Assembly: GCF_026020075.1 (NCBI RefSeq)
Contig: NZ_CP102772.1
Location: 5,605,501 to 5,669,500, forward strand
DNA: 64,000 nucleotides
Direction of reading: 5' to 3'
Origin: Bosea sp. NBC_00550
Lineage (GTDB): Bacteria > Pseudomonadota > Alphaproteobacteria > Rhizobiales > Beijerinckiaceae
Shown: positions 25,718 to 34,692 of the stretch, one piece after another
Layout of the letters: each line of letters begins with the position of its first letter
Numbering within the stretch: the stretch's first letter is position 1
Program-made: the position numbers and the translations under genes
The notes under the pieces: model-generated
The model's input: the letters and a program-made list of their open reading frames with translations, nothing else
Database searches by the model: none
Told to the model about the DNA's origin: nothing

Positions 25718-26212
25718 TCAATCGACCCAAAGGCCGCGTTTGCGATGCCATTCCTCGATCGATTCCTCCGGGTAATCGTCGAAGCTCTGGTCGTTCGCTG
25801 CGATATCCGGCTCGACCCAGCTGGCCTTGAAGCGCAGCATGAGATGGGTCTTCTCGGGAGCGCGCGGCAGATGGCTGTCGATCGCCGAGGCAAATGGGTG
25901 CAGTAAATCCGGCCAGCGCGGGTCGAACAGCCATAGCGCCGTCCCGCAGATCTTGCAGAAGCGGCGCTGTGCTTGCGAGCGCTCGCAACTGCCGTCATCG
26001 CCGCGAATCTCGGCGCTGAAGGTGCCGGTGGCGTCTTCGCCCTCGACCTTCAACGTCGCGGCTTCGGCCGACAGGTTGATCGCGAAGCCGCCACCGCCGG
26101 CCGTCTTGCGGCAAATCGAACAGTAGCAAAGCTGGTAAGGGACGGGCGCATGGCTTTCGACCGAGAAGTGAACCGCTCCGCAGCGGCATGAGCCCTTCAG
26201 CATGATCGGCAT
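25718..26212 (-). CDS. GFA family (glutathione-dependent formaldehyde-activating-like) protein
   Basis: A 164-residue protein with the GFA fold, a zinc-binding domain. Paired cysteines are visible: GSCRCGAVHFSV, CYCSICRKTAG and FCKICGTALWLFDP. The family is named for a glutathione S-(hydroxymethyl) synthase, although most members have no proven activity. The start at 26212 is preferred because AGGAGGT lies five bases upstream; a longer frame adds nine residues. It converges with the HAD gene. Confidence 0.88.
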   Translation of the reverse strand: MPIMLKGSCRCGAVHFSVESHAPVPYQLCYCSICRKTAGGGGFAINLSAEAATLKVEGEDATGTFSAEIRGDDGSCERSQAQRRFCKICGTALWLFDPRWPDLLHPFASAIDSHLPRAPEKTHLMLRFKASWVEPDIAANDQSFDDYPEESIEEWHRKRGLWVD

Positions 26213-26486
26213 GATCGACCTCCTTTTGCTGTCAAACATCCGCTTTCGCGGCCGGTTCCGCGATGTCTGCGGGTGCCTTGCTGGACCTGCCTTGCATTTC
26301 GTGCTAGGTCCCCCGATGTAAGACGAGATGCGGCCGGGTTCTGGCCACCCCTCCGCTCGGCGGCTTGTCCGGTCGGCGGTTACGAATCAGATCCACCACA
26401 CATCGCTACAAGGCCATGGCGAGGCGTTCCGCGCGTCCCGCCGTGTCATCACGATAGACGCGGATCTGAAACGTAAGGACTAACCC

Positions 26487-26696
26487 ATGAACAAGGGCAC
26501 CGTGAAGTGGTTCAACGCCACCAAGGGCTACGGCTTCATCACCCCTGAGAACGGCGGCCAGGACGTTTTCGTCCACATCAGCGCCGTCGAGCGCGCCGGC
26601 CTGCGCGAGCTTCGCGAAGGCCAGGTCGTCTCCTTCGAGATGGTCGCCGATCGCAAGACCGGCAAGACCTCGGCCGGCAACCTCGCCGTCGCCTGA
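26487..26696 (+). CDS. cspA: Cold-shock domain protein
   Basis: A 69-residue OB-fold protein that binds single-stranded RNA and DNA. RNP1 is KGYGFI and RNP2 is VFVHI, in the right spacing after [12 protein letters not shown] ribosome-binding site (AAGGAC) precedes the start. It is the first of a same-strand series with a DEAD-box helicase and an IF-1 paralogue, all involved in RNA structure or translation, which suggests a common cold or stress role. The 274-base upstream region is long enough for a regulatory leader, but no fold could be confirmed. Confidence 0.95.
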   Translation: MNKGTVKWFNATKGYGFITPENGGQDVFVHISAVERAGLRELREGQVVSFEMVADRKTGKTSAGNLAVA

Positions 26697-26705
26697 TAAC
26701 CTATT

Positions 26706-26733
26706 GACCGGGTGGGCTTTTGCCCGCTCGGTC
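26706..26733 (+). terminator. Hairpin after the cold-shock gene
   Basis: Arms 26706-26717 and 26722-26733 pair at 10 of 12 positions (the others are G-T wobble or mismatch) around a TTTT loop. There is no T-tract beyond it, so partial termination or mRNA protection before the helicase gene is more likely than full termination. Confidence 0.45.
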
Positions 26734-26831
26734 CACGACAAGCCTGCCGGCGCTGTGGCTAGCGGTTCGCCGGCAGGATCGATTATCTGATATCAAGGCC
26801 GGATACGGGCCGGCGGCGCAGCCGAAACCAC

Positions 26832-28316
26832 ATGCGCCCCCCGTCATCACGGCGCCCAGAAAGCTACTTCTTGACCAAGTTCACTGATCTCGGCCTCGCC
26901 GAGCCGCTGCTCAAGGCGCTCGCGACCGAGGGTTATGAGACGCCCACGCCGATCCAGGCCCAGGCGATCCCCCACATTCTGAAGGGCCGCGACCTGCTCG
27001 GCGCCGCCCAGACCGGCACCGGCAAGACCGCTGCCTTCTCGCTTCCGATGCTGCACCGGCTGCTCGGCAAGCCGCGCCAGATGCCGCAGCGTGCGGTGCG
27101 CGTGCTGATCCTGTCGCCGACGCGTGAGCTCGCCGCCCAGATCGAGACCTCGATCCGCACCTACGCGCAGTTCACCACGGTTCGTTCGACGGTGATCTTC
27201 GGCGGCGTTCCGGTCGGCAAGCAGATCCGAGCCCTCGGCGACAAGATCGACATCCTCGTCGCCACGCCCGGCCGCCTGCTCGACCTCGTCGACCAGCGCG
27301 CCGTCTCGCTGCGCGAGATCGAGTTCCTCGTCCTCGACGAGGCCGACCAGATGCTCGACCTCGGCTTCATCCACGCGCTGCGCCGCATCTCCACGCTGAT
27401 CCCGAAGGAGCGCCAGACGCTGCTCTTCTCGGCGACCATGCCGAAGCCGATCCGCGAGATCGCCTCCGCCTATCTGACCGATCCGGTCGAGGTCGCCGTG
27501 ACCCCGGTTGCGACCACCGCGGAGAAGATCGACCAGCGCGTCATCTTCACCGAGCCGAACGACAAGCCGGCGCTGCTGGCGAAGACGCTGAGCGTGCCGG
27601 AGATGGAGCGGGCGATCGTCTTCACCCGCACCAAGCACGGTGCAGACAAGGTCGTGCGCCAGCTCGATCAGGCCGGCATCGAGGCGGCGGCGATCCACGG
27701 CAACAAGAGCCAGGGCCAGCGCGAGCGTGCGCTCGGCGCCTTCCGCGACGGTAGCTTGCGCATTCTCGTCGCGACCGACATCGCCGCCCGCGGCATCGAT
27801 GTCGACGGCATCAGCCATGTCGTGAACTACGACCTGCCGAACGTGCCGGAGACCTATGTTCACCGCATCGGCCGTACCGCGCGCGCCGGAGCGGCCGGCG
27901 TTGCCATCGCCTTCTGCACGCCGGAAGAGCGCGGCGACTTCGCCGCCATCGAGAAGCTGACGGGCATCAAGCCGACGCCGGTCGGCGATGTGCCTTACTG
28001 GGATGGCCGCACGCCCAAGAAGCCGCAGCAGAATCGTGGCGGGCGCGGTCAGCAGCAGTCTCGCCCGCAGGGGCAGGGCCGTCCGCAGGGTCAGCCGGGC
28101 AAGCGTTCCGAACAGGGCGGCCACCACCATGCCGGTGGCGGCGCACGCCAGGAGCGCCATGAACGGCCGCGCAATCCCGAGCGCGCCCCGCGTCCCGAGC
28201 AGGCGGCACAGCGAAAAGACGGTGCTTCGGCAAAAGAAGGGCTTGGCGGCGTCGCGTTCTTGCAGCAAAGAACACAGCAACCACGCACCAACGGCGCCCG
28301 GCGGCGCGCGCGCTGA
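26832..28316 (+). CDS. DEAD-box RNA helicase, RhlE-like
   Basis: A 494-residue ATP-dependent RNA helicase. The Q motif (FTDLGLAEPLLKAL, then TPIQAQAIP), motif I AQTGTGKT, Ia PTRELAAQ, motif II DEAD, motif III SAT, motif IV IVFTRTK, motif V ATDIAARGID and motif VI HRIGRTARAG are all present. A long Gln/Arg/Gly-rich C-terminal tail is typical of RhlE proteins and probably binds RNA. The start is uncertain: ATG 26832 is used, but TTG 26871, right before the Q motif, would match the family N-terminus better. It lies between the cold-shock gene and the IF-1 gene. Confidence 0.93.
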   Translation: MRPPSSRRPESYFLTKFTDLGLAEPLLKALATEGYETPTPIQAQAIPHILKGRDLLGAAQTGTGKTAAFSLPMLHRLLGKPRQMPQRAVRVLILSPTRELAAQIETSIRTYAQFTTVRSTVIFGGVPVGKQIRALGDKIDILVATPGRLLDLVDQRAVSLREIEFLVLDEADQMLDLGFIHALRRISTLIPKERQTLLFSATMPKPIREIASAYLTDPVEVAVTPVATTAEKIDQRVIFTEPNDKPALLAKTLSVPEMERAIVFTRTKHGADKVVRQLDQAGIEAAAIHGNKSQGQRERALGAFRDGSLRILVATDIAARGIDVDGISHVVNYDLPNVPETYVHRIGRTARAGAAGVAIAFCTPEERGDFAAIEKLTGIKPTPVGDVPYWDGRTPKKPQQNRGGRGQQQSRPQGQGRPQGQPGKRSEQGGHHHAGGGARQERHERPRNPERAPRPEQAAQRKDGASAKEGLGGVAFLQQRTQQPRTNGARRRAR

Positions 28317-28409
28317 CGCGCGATCGGCCAGAACAGGGCGGGCCTCACACCGGTTTTCTGACCGGGCGATGGCCCGCTTCCGCGCCAAAGGGCTCACGAA
28401 GGACGACAG

Positions 28410-28679
28410 ATGGCGAAAGAAGAACTGCTTGAATTCGACGGCACCGTGGTTGAGGTGCTCCCGGACGGCAATTACCGGGTCAAGCTCGACAACGATCACG
28501 TGATCCTGGCCTATGCGGCCGGCAAGATGAAGAAGAACCGCATCCGCACCATCGCGGGCGACCGCGTAATCGTGGAAATGTCGCCTTACGATCTCGATCG
28601 CGGCCGCATCAACTTCCGCCAGAAGACGGCCGGTCCGGCCCCCGGCGGTCCTCCGCGTCAGAACTTCCGCCGTCGCTGA
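28410..28679 (+). CDS. infA: Translation initiation factor IF-1 with C-terminal extension (probable paralogue)
   Basis: An 89-residue S1/OB-fold factor that binds the ribosomal A site during initiation. The core from [17 protein letters not shown] through [18 protein letters not shown] to [15 protein letters not shown] is IF-1. It is followed by about 16 extra residues rich in Pro, Gly and Arg ([15 protein letters not shown]); classical IF-1 ends soon after the core. Its divergent core and place beside the cold-shock gene and helicase suggest a second, stress-linked IF-1. A classical infA elsewhere in the genome is expected but cannot be seen here. Confidence 0.9.
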   Translation: MAKEELLEFDGTVVEVLPDGNYRVKLDNDHVILAYAAGKMKKNRIRTIAGDRVIVEMSPYDLDRGRINFRQKTAGPAPGGPPRQNFRRR

Positions 28680-28690
28680 GCGATCTGCCG

Positions 28691-28957
28691 ATGCGCCTGT
28701 CGCGAAATGAGCTTCTCTTCATCGCGCTGGGCGCCATTCTCGGTGCCGTGGTCGCTTACGCCGCGAAAGCCGGCTTCGTCGTTCAGGACGGAGCCTTTCC
28801 GCCTTTCGTCATCGTGCTGCTCGGCCTGGGGCTGACCGAGCTGCTGCTCGGTTATGTGGCCGGCCGTTCGCCGGGCACGTTGGTCGGCATGCCCGCCCGC
28901 TTCCTCGCCTTCGTCGTCGGGGTCGGCGTCTTCCTGCTCGGCGGCAAGTTCGTCTGA
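28691..28957 (+). CDS. Small membrane protein, function unknown
   Basis: An 88-residue hydrophobic protein with three probable membrane helices (around LLFIALGAILGAVVAYAAK, FVIVLLGLGLTELLLGYVA and FLAFVVGVGVFLLGG). It begins 11 bases after the IF-1 stop and may be co-transcribed. No family is recognised. Confidence 0.6.
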   Translation: MRLSRNELLFIALGAILGAVVAYAAKAGFVVQDGAFPPFVIVLLGLGLTELLLGYVAGRSPGTLVGMPARFLAFVVGVGVFLLGGKFV

Positions 28958-29100
28958 GCTGCTGCGGCGCGAAACACAGCTTTCGTGATGCTCGGGCTCG
29001 TCCCCAGCATCTCGCAAACCCGTGTTCTTCCTCCAGGACAATCTCGGTTCTAGGCTCGCTCCACCCGGAAAAGAGGACGCTTTCCCCGCGAGAAAAATGA

Positions 29101-29131
29101 CCAAGAAAAAACCCCGGCGCGAGGCCGGGGT
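29101..29131 (-). terminator. Rho-independent terminator for the secreted repeat protein
   Basis: Perfect 8-bp stem, ACCCCGGC (29111-29118) and GCCGGGGT (29124-29131), with a five-base loop. On the minus strand it is followed by TTTTTT (29105-29110). It lies about 57 bases beyond the stop of the leftward gene. Confidence 0.85.
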
Positions 29132-29187
29132 GAAAGTGGTCGTTTCCGTGGTAAAAAAGGGTCTGCGTAAAACTCTGCCCGACCGGC

Positions 29188-29781
29188 TCAGTAGCCGGCG
29201 CGGGACCAATACTGCGAGCCTTGGCTGACCAGGACCTGGCGCTGCCGCGTCTCGTAGACGGCGGGGATTTCTTCCCGCACGACTTCGGTAGGACGCACCA
29301 TCACCTTGCGCTGACGCTGCGTGTAGACGGCCGGAACCATCTCGTATTCGACGGTCGCCGGCGAAACCTCGACCCGGCGGCTCTGCACGCCATATTGCGC
29401 GGGCACCACGACCCAGCAGCCGACCATGTTGCCCCAGGCGTCGCGGCTCACATCCCAGCGGCGGGTGGCCGGCGCGATCAAAACTGTCTCGGTCACCGTG
29501 TCGTAGACCGCAGCGCGGCGGTGCCCGATGCGCCGCTCCGGCGCGATCATTACATTGTCGGTCACGGTCTCGTATTCGGCGGGGACGACACGGTGCTGCG
29601 TCTGCGCCGGACGAACCTGGTAGGTCTCGTTGACCGTTCCGTAGACCGGCGGCGCGGTGACGAGGTTGTAGCAGGCGGAGCCGCGGCAACCGCCGGCCTG
29701 TGCGGCCGAGGCGCCGATGAGAAGAGCCGTCGTGAATGCAGAGGCTGCAATGATCCGGGATGACGAGAGCGAGCGCAGCAT
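29188..29781 (-). CDS. Secreted protein of tandem ~23-residue repeats, function unknown
   Basis: A 197-residue protein with a clear signal peptide (about 29 residues, ending SAAQAGG). The mature part is almost entirely six imperfect repeats of about 23 residues with the pattern V-P-A-x-Y, then a V-x-V/I-x-P about ten residues later. Examples are VPAEYETVTDNVMIAP, AAVYDTVTETVLIAP, VPAVYTQRQRKVMVRP and IPAVYETRQRQVLV. Between repeats three and four lies WGNMVGCWVV. The role is unknown, likely a periplasmic or surface beta-rich structure. It has a strong terminator, and an AT-rich promoter region lies upstream. Confidence 0.75.
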   Translation of the reverse strand: MLRSLSSSRIIAASAFTTALLIGASAAQAGGCRGSACYNLVTAPPVYGTVNETYQVRPAQTQHRVVPAEYETVTDNVMIAPERRIGHRRAAVYDTVTETVLIAPATRRWDVSRDAWGNMVGCWVVVPAQYGVQSRRVEVSPATVEYEMVPAVYTQRQRKVMVRPTEVVREEIPAVYETRQRQVLVSQGSQYWSRAGY

Positions 29782-29858
29782 GTTGGGCCTGACCTGTCGG
29801 TTCCGGCGTCAGCGCGCCGTTCGTTGAGGTCAGGAAGCCCGCTTGAAGTGATGAACGC

Positions 29859-29884
29859 AAGGTAAACGCTAAAACAAGGTAAAA
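29859..29884 (-). promoter_or_regulatory. Direct repeats upstream of the secreted repeat-protein gene
   Basis: CAAGGTAAA occurs at 29859-29867 and 29876-29884, a 17-base period, in the AT-rich interval 78-103 bases before the ATG. A possible regulator-binding region, not assignable to a known factor. Confidence 0.35.
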
Positions 29885-29958
29885 TTAACCAAGTCCGGCC
29901 TTGTGCCAATTTCACTCACATTGCCTTCAAGTGAATGGAAACGCTCGATTTTTAGCGA

Positions 29959-31254
29959 TCAGGTCTGGCCCGGCCGAAGCTGGTAGAACACGTGCTGGCC
30001 GATCGTGTCCATCTTCTTCAGCTTCTTTGCCCAGTACGGCCGGACATAGTTCGCGTGGTAGTGCGTGGAGGCGCCGACCTCCGGCAGGTAGGTCGTCCCG
30101 TCATAGACCTCGCGCGCGATCCTGACCGCGTCGCGCCAGGGACCGGGCTCGGTGATCCGCAGCGACTTGCCCTCGCAGGTGAAGGTGAACTGGCAGGCGA
30201 GGTAGCGGTTGCTGTTCTGGTAGACGACGCCGCAGACGCTGCTCGGATAGAGGCCGCTCTTGGCCCGGTTGAGCACCACCTGCGCCACCGCGGCCTGTCC
30301 CAGAAGCGATTCCGAACGCGCCTCGAAATAGACCGCTTCCGCCAGGCAGCGCTGTTCCTTCGCCATGTTTTCCGGCGCGATCAACGCGGTGTAGTCCTGC
30401 TTTACGCCGGGCTCGGCCAGGCGCAGGTCGCGGTTGGTCGGGGCGAGCGCGATGCGCCCGCGCTGCTGCGGCGCGCCGTGGGAGGGCAGGGCCGGCGGCG
30501 TGAGCGTGCCGATGACCGAGCCGACCAGCGGCGTCGACGAGGATTGCCGGCTCGCCTCCTGCACGGAAGGCGAGGAGCCGTCGATGCTTTCCAGATGGAG
30601 CTCGGCCTGTCGCGCCGAGGTGATCTTCGGCTTGAGCGAGACCGGCGAGGAATCCGACAGCGCCGGATCGGTCAGCCCTTCCTCGTTGGCATAGGGCTCG
30701 AAACCTGTTTGAGGGCCGTCGACGGCTTCCGCAGCGCGCATGGCGTCGATCGAGAAGCCGCCCGAGATCAGCTTCGGCTGGGTGTCGCCGAAGACGACGC
30801 GTTCCAGTTCGACTGAAGGATGTTCGGTGAGGCCGGGCCGCAGGTTCGGCAGCAGGTCGCCCTTGGCGCTGCGGTCGACCTCGGGGAAAGTTGCCACTGT
30901 GCGCTTGAGGTCCTCGCGCGGCGCGCGGGGATCGACGACGACGCGCCGCTCCGGATCCTCGAAGGAGAGCTTGGCCTGGGTGACAGCGGAGGTCAGCGCA
31001 AGGCCGGGCAGGCGGAAGGCGCTGGCTGCGACCAGCATCGACGGTCCTTCGGCGAGTTCCGAGGCCGGGCCGGGCGCGGCCCGCACGATGGCGCTGGAGG
31101 GCAGGCCGGTCGGCCCGAAATTCTGGCCGGCAGACGCGGTGAAGGAGACGAGCAGCCCGACCGACAGCGCCCAGGGCGCGACCGTGTTCGCGGCCCATTT
31201 GATGCCGAGGGGGCGCGCACCTCGCCCATGCCTGTGCTGACGCCAATGACTCAA
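29959..31254 (-). CDS. Cell wall hydrolase, SleB family
   Basis: A 431-residue protein. One N-terminal membrane segment or signal (VAPWALSVGLLVSFTASAG) is followed by about 260 residues of low-complexity linker. The C-terminal hydrolase domain is of the SleB/CwlJ type, with the catalytic Glu in CLAEAVYFEARSES, QVVLNRAKSGLYPSSVCGVV and ATHYHANYVRPYWA. SleB is a peptidoglycan lytic enzyme of spore cortex in Bacillus; the alphaproteobacterial members are general cell-wall hydrolases. The protein is transcribed in the same direction as the secreted repeat-protein gene but separated by 177 bases. Confidence 0.88.
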   Translation of the reverse strand: MSHWRQHRHGRGARPLGIKWAANTVAPWALSVGLLVSFTASAGQNFGPTGLPSSAIVRAAPGPASELAEGPSMLVAASAFRLPGLALTSAVTQAKLSFEDPERRVVVDPRAPREDLKRTVATFPEVDRSAKGDLLPNLRPGLTEHPSVELERVVFGDTQPKLISGGFSIDAMRAAEAVDGPQTGFEPYANEEGLTDPALSDSSPVSLKPKITSARQAELHLESIDGSSPSVQEASRQSSSTPLVGSVIGTLTPPALPSHGAPQQRGRIALAPTNRDLRLAEPGVKQDYTALIAPENMAKEQRCLAEAVYFEARSESLLGQAAVAQVVLNRAKSGLYPSSVCGVVYQNSNRYLACQFTFTCEGKSLRITEPGPWRDAVRIAREVYDGTTYLPEVGASTHYHANYVRPYWAKKLKKMDTIGQHVFYQLRPGQT

Positions 31255-31489
31255 AGCGACACACCCGTCCCGATCGCACGGAACGAAGACGCAGCCGACA
31301 ACCCGCGCGCCTTCGTTGGAATCCGTTATCGCCTCGGTAAGGTTGAGCGGCGGTTAACGCCGCCGCCATGCGCGCCATTCCATGCCGCTCCGTGATGCCA
31401 AACGTCACGAAATCGCGCTGGTTGGCGCCTGGACAGGGCGATAACGTGTAGCCACACATTTGACTCGTCGCGACTCCCCGGAGATATCC

Positions 31490-32722
31490 ATGACGCCTGC
31501 TCCAGCGCGCAGCTACGCACCGGAGGTCATCGTTGCCGCCGGCTGCCTGATCGCCCTGATCACCTTCGGGCCGCGAGCCAGCGCCGGCCTCTTCCAAATT
31601 CCGATGACGCTGGAGTTCCACTGGGGCCGCGACACCTTCAGTCTGGCACTCGCGATCCAGAACCTGCTCTGGGGCCTCGGCGCGCCCTTTGCCGGTGCGA
31701 TCGCCGATCGTTACGGCACGGTGCGCGTGCTCTGCGTCGGCGCGCTTCTTTATGCAGCGGGCCTCGTGACGATGGCCTATGCCACCACCCCGCTCCAGCT
31801 CCATTTCGGCGCGGGCGTGCTGATCGGCTTCGGCCTCTCTGCCTGCTCGTTCAACCTCGTGCTCGCCGCCTTCGGCAAGCTCCTGCCCGAGCAATGGCGG
31901 CCGATGGCCTTCGGCGCCGGCACGGCGGCTGGCTCCTTCGGCCAGTTCCTCTTCCCGCCGATCGGCAACATCCTGATCGACACGTTGGGCTGGCAGCAGG
32001 CGCTGGTGGTCTTCGCGTTCACGCTGCTGCCGATCCTGCCGATCTCGATCGTCATGGCGACGCGCAAGACGGGCGCTGCGGCAGGCACCGCCGCGGCCAA
32101 TCTGCCGAACCAGACGATCGTGCAGGCGCTGACCGAGGCCTTCAAGCATCGCAGCTACGTGCTGCTGGTGCTCGGCTTCTTCACCTGCGGCTTCCAACTC
32201 GCCTTCATCACCGTGCACATGCCGGCCTATCTCAAGGATGCCGGCCTGCCGGCCTGGGTCGGCGGCTGGACGCTGGCGGTGATCGGCCTCGCCAACGCGG
32301 TCGGCTCGCTCTCCTCCGGCTGGCTCTCGACGCGGATGCCGAAGCGCCATCTGCTGGCCTGGATCTATCTCGGGCGCGCCGTGGCGATCGCCGCCTTCAT
32401 CATGCTGCCGCCGAGCCCGACGACCGCGATCACCTTCGGCGTCGTCATCGGCCTGTTCTGGCTCTCGACCGTGCCGCCGACATCCTCGCTGGTCATGCTG
32501 ATGTTCGGCACGAAATACATGGCAATGCTCTATGGCTTCGCCTTCTTCTCGCATCAGGTCGGCGGGTTCCTCGGGGTCTGGCTCGGCGGCGTGCTCTACG
32601 AATCGATGGGCAACTACCAGTTCGTCTGGTGGCTCTCGGTCGCGCTCGGCGTCGCCTCGGCGTTGATCAACCTGCCCATCGTCGAGCGGCCGGTACAAAG
32701 GCCGGAGGCGCAACCGGCCTGA
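31490..32722 (+). CDS. MFS transporter
   Basis: A 410-residue major facilitator with 12 predicted membrane helices. The loop 2-3 signature appears as GAIADRYGTVRVL, and the second half has the matching SGWLSTRMPKRHL. Sequence style (FGPRASAGLFQIPMTLEFHW near the N-terminus) is like the oxalate/monocarboxylate branch of the family. The start at 31490 is preceded by GGAG, seven bases upstream. The substrate is unknown, and the next gene on the same strand is the AcuI-like reductase, 99 bases away. Confidence 0.88.
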   Translation: MTPAPARSYAPEVIVAAGCLIALITFGPRASAGLFQIPMTLEFHWGRDTFSLALAIQNLLWGLGAPFAGAIADRYGTVRVLCVGALLYAAGLVTMAYATTPLQLHFGAGVLIGFGLSACSFNLVLAAFGKLLPEQWRPMAFGAGTAAGSFGQFLFPPIGNILIDTLGWQQALVVFAFTLLPILPISIVMATRKTGAAAGTAAANLPNQTIVQALTEAFKHRSYVLLVLGFFTCGFQLAFITVHMPAYLKDAGLPAWVGGWTLAVIGLANAVGSLSSGWLSTRMPKRHLLAWIYLGRAVAIAAFIMLPPSPTTAITFGVVIGLFWLSTVPPTSSLVMLMFGTKYMAMLYGFAFFSHQVGGFLGVWLGGVLYESMGNYQFVWWLSVALGVASALINLPIVERPVQRPEAQPA

Positions 32723-32821
32723 TCCGGAACACGCTTGGGCGCACGATTTGCGGGGTTGCGGCGGCGGGCCGCCGCTGCAACCTTGTCGGTCGTTGCGCTT
32801 TCAGCGGTTCGGGAGACGGTG

Positions 32822-33808
32822 ATGACGACGTTCAAGGCCCTCGTGGCGACCAAGGGCGAGGCCGGGCCGAATCTCGCCTTCACCGATTTCGCCGAGAGCG
32901 ACCTGATGGAGGGCGACGTCACCGTCCGCGTCACCCATTCCACGGTGAACTACAAGGACGGGCTCGCGCTCACCGGCAAGGCGCCGGTGGTGCGCCGCTG
33001 GCCGATGATTCCCGGGATCGACTTCGCCGGCCGGGTCGAGGCCTCCGACAACCCTGATTTCAAGCCCGGCGATCTCGTCGTCCTCAATGGCTGGGGCACC
33101 GGCGAGACGCATCTCGGCGCCTACGCCCAGAAAGCCCGCGTCAAGGGCGACTGGCTGGTGCCGCTGCCGGAAGGGCTGACGCCCGCCGAGGCGATGGCGG
33201 TCGGCACCGCCGGCTACACCGCGATGCTCTGCGTGCTGGCGCTCGAAAGGCATGGGCTCAAGCCTGCCGATGGGCCGGTCGTGGTCACCGGCGCGGCGGG
33301 CGGTGTCGGCTCGGTCGCGATCACGCTGCTGGCCAAGGCCGGATGGCACGTCATCGCCTCGACCGGCCGTGCCGAGGAGGCCGACTATCTGAAGAGCCTC
33401 GGCGCGGCCGAGATCATCGATCGCAACGAGCTCGCCGCGCCCGGCCGGCCGCTCGGCAAGGAGCGCTGGATCGCGGGTGTCGATGCTGTCGGCTCGCATA
33501 CCCTGGCGAACCTGCTCTCGATGACGAAATATGGCGGCGCCATCGCCGCCTGCGGCCTGGCGCAGGGCATGGACCTGCCGGCTTCCGTCGCGCCCTTCAT
33601 CCTGCGCGGCGTCGCGCTGCTCGGCGTCGATTCGGTGATGTGCCCGAAGCCGCGCCGGCTCGAAGCCTGGCAGCGCCTCGCGGCCGATCTCGACCGCGAC
33701 AAGCTCGCCCTGATCACCACGACGATCCCGCTGGAGGCGGTGATCGAGACGGGCAGGGCCATCGTCGAGGGCAAGGTGAAGGGCCGCGTCGTCGTCGAGA
33801 TCGGCTGA
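32822..33808 (+). CDS. Zinc-free medium-chain reductase, AcuI/YhdH (acrylyl-CoA reductase) type
   Basis: A 328-residue NADPH-dependent quinone-oxidoreductase-like enzyme. The YhdH/AcuI group reduces acryloyl-CoA to propionyl-CoA. The motifs are [44 protein letters not shown] and the NADPH site [13 protein letters not shown], with SRT/STGRAEE after the second strand. Length is typical. The start at 32822 is preceded by GGGAGACG. An acyl-CoA dehydrogenase of the long DmdC-like type lies 3 kb away, but on the other side of unrelated genes, so no shared pathway is claimed. Confidence 0.87.
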   Translation: MTTFKALVATKGEAGPNLAFTDFAESDLMEGDVTVRVTHSTVNYKDGLALTGKAPVVRRWPMIPGIDFAGRVEASDNPDFKPGDLVVLNGWGTGETHLGAYAQKARVKGDWLVPLPEGLTPAEAMAVGTAGYTAMLCVLALERHGLKPADGPVVVTGAAGGVGSVAITLLAKAGWHVIASTGRAEEADYLKSLGAAEIIDRNELAAPGRPLGKERWIAGVDAVGSHTLANLLSMTKYGGAIAACGLAQGMDLPASVAPFILRGVALLGVDSVMCPKPRRLEAWQRLAADLDRDKLALITTTIPLEAVIETGRAIVEGKVKGRVVVEIG

Positions 33809-33874
33809 TATTCCGGCTGAGACTTTGACAATGAGATGGACCGCTACCAAGCGCGCTGACGCACGAACAGCGAT

Positions 33875-34549
33875 CTAGCCAAGCCGCGCTCCGGCGCGGC
33901 GTGTCACGGCTTCGCGCGCTTCCTGGAAGGCAGCGGTGTCGGCGCGGACGGACGCGATCAACTCGGCCGGTGCCGTCGCGGGAGAGCCTCCACTGAAGGG
34001 CGGCTGCGGATCATATTCCATCTGTAGCTGCACTTTTCGCGCGCGCTCTTCCCCGAAGACGCTAGCTGCGAGGGAAAGCGCGAAGTCGATTCCGGAGGTG
34101 ACGCCAGCGCCGGTGATGCGATTGCGGTCGTAGACGACGCGCTCGGCGACCGGCTCTGCTCCGAGCAGGCTCAACTGCGGCAGCGAGAGCCAGTGACAGG
34201 TGGCGCGGTAGCCTCTCAGGAGTCCCGCGGCGCCGAGCACCAGCGAGCCGGTGCAGACGGAGGTGATGTAGCGCGCGCTGCTGGCCTGTTCGCGGAGGAA
34301 AGCGAGGACGTCCTCGTCCTCCATCAGCGCGCCCTGACCCGGGCCGCCGGGAACGAACAGGATATCGGCCTGCGGGCAGGTCCGGAAATCGGCTGTCGGC
34401 AGGATTGTCAGCCCGTTGGCGTCCCGGACAGGCTCGATCGTTTTCCAGACCAGATCGATCTTGCACTCGCGGAAGCGCGCCAGAACTTCGAACGGGCCCG
34501 TCAGATCGAGTTGGGTCAGGCGCGGATAAAGAAGCATCGCAATCTGCAT
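33875..34549 (-). CDS. DJ-1/PfpI family protein, isonitrile-hydratase-like
   Basis: A 224-residue protein of the DJ-1/PfpI superfamily. The nucleophilic-elbow Cys is in TSVCTGSLVLGAAGLL, followed by YRATCHW, and the N-terminus reads LLYPRLTQLDLTGPFEVL. The whole pattern is that of cyclohexyl-isocyanide (isonitrile) hydratase InhA and related GlxA-family amidotransferase domains without the AraC part. The start at 34549 places the first strand at the N-terminus; a much longer frame upstream overlaps the LysR gene and is rejected. The LysR regulator lies upstream on the same strand. Confidence 0.83.
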   Translation of the reverse strand: MQIAMLLYPRLTQLDLTGPFEVLARFRECKIDLVWKTIEPVRDANGLTILPTADFRTCPQADILFVPGGPGQGALMEDEDVLAFLREQASSARYITSVCTGSLVLGAAGLLRGYRATCHWLSLPQLSLLGAEPVAERVVYDRNRITGAGVTSGIDFALSLAASVFGEERARKVQLQMEYDPQPPFSGGSPATAPAELIASVRADTAAFQEAREAVTRRAGARLG

Positions 34550-34692
34550 GAGCTTGTCACCGTCGAGAGGATGAGGCCCAGGCGCGCGGCTCGTGCGTTC
34601 GCGTTTCCCGATGGTGACCCATCTTGCTGCGCCAGTCGCGCGAACAGGATGAGTGTAGAGCGCTCGATTCGAACGAGCAACGCGGCTTTCGC

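Noticed and set aside
26213..26486. A structured cold-shock leader or other riboswitch upstream of cspA
   Set aside because: The region is long enough, but I could not find a convincing conserved hairpin set by eye.
28984..29010. Another palindromic repeat after the small membrane protein gene
   Set aside because: ATGCTCGGG is followed by CCCAGCAT, so a hairpin can form, but there is no matching right half with GAATGAC within 120 bases. At most a remnant.
30101..32713. 870-codon minus-strand frame across the SleB-type hydrolase and the MFS gene
   Set aside because: It overlaps a gene in another frame of the same strand and an opposite-strand transporter, and its content is Arg/Asp/Glu/Gln-rich without domains.
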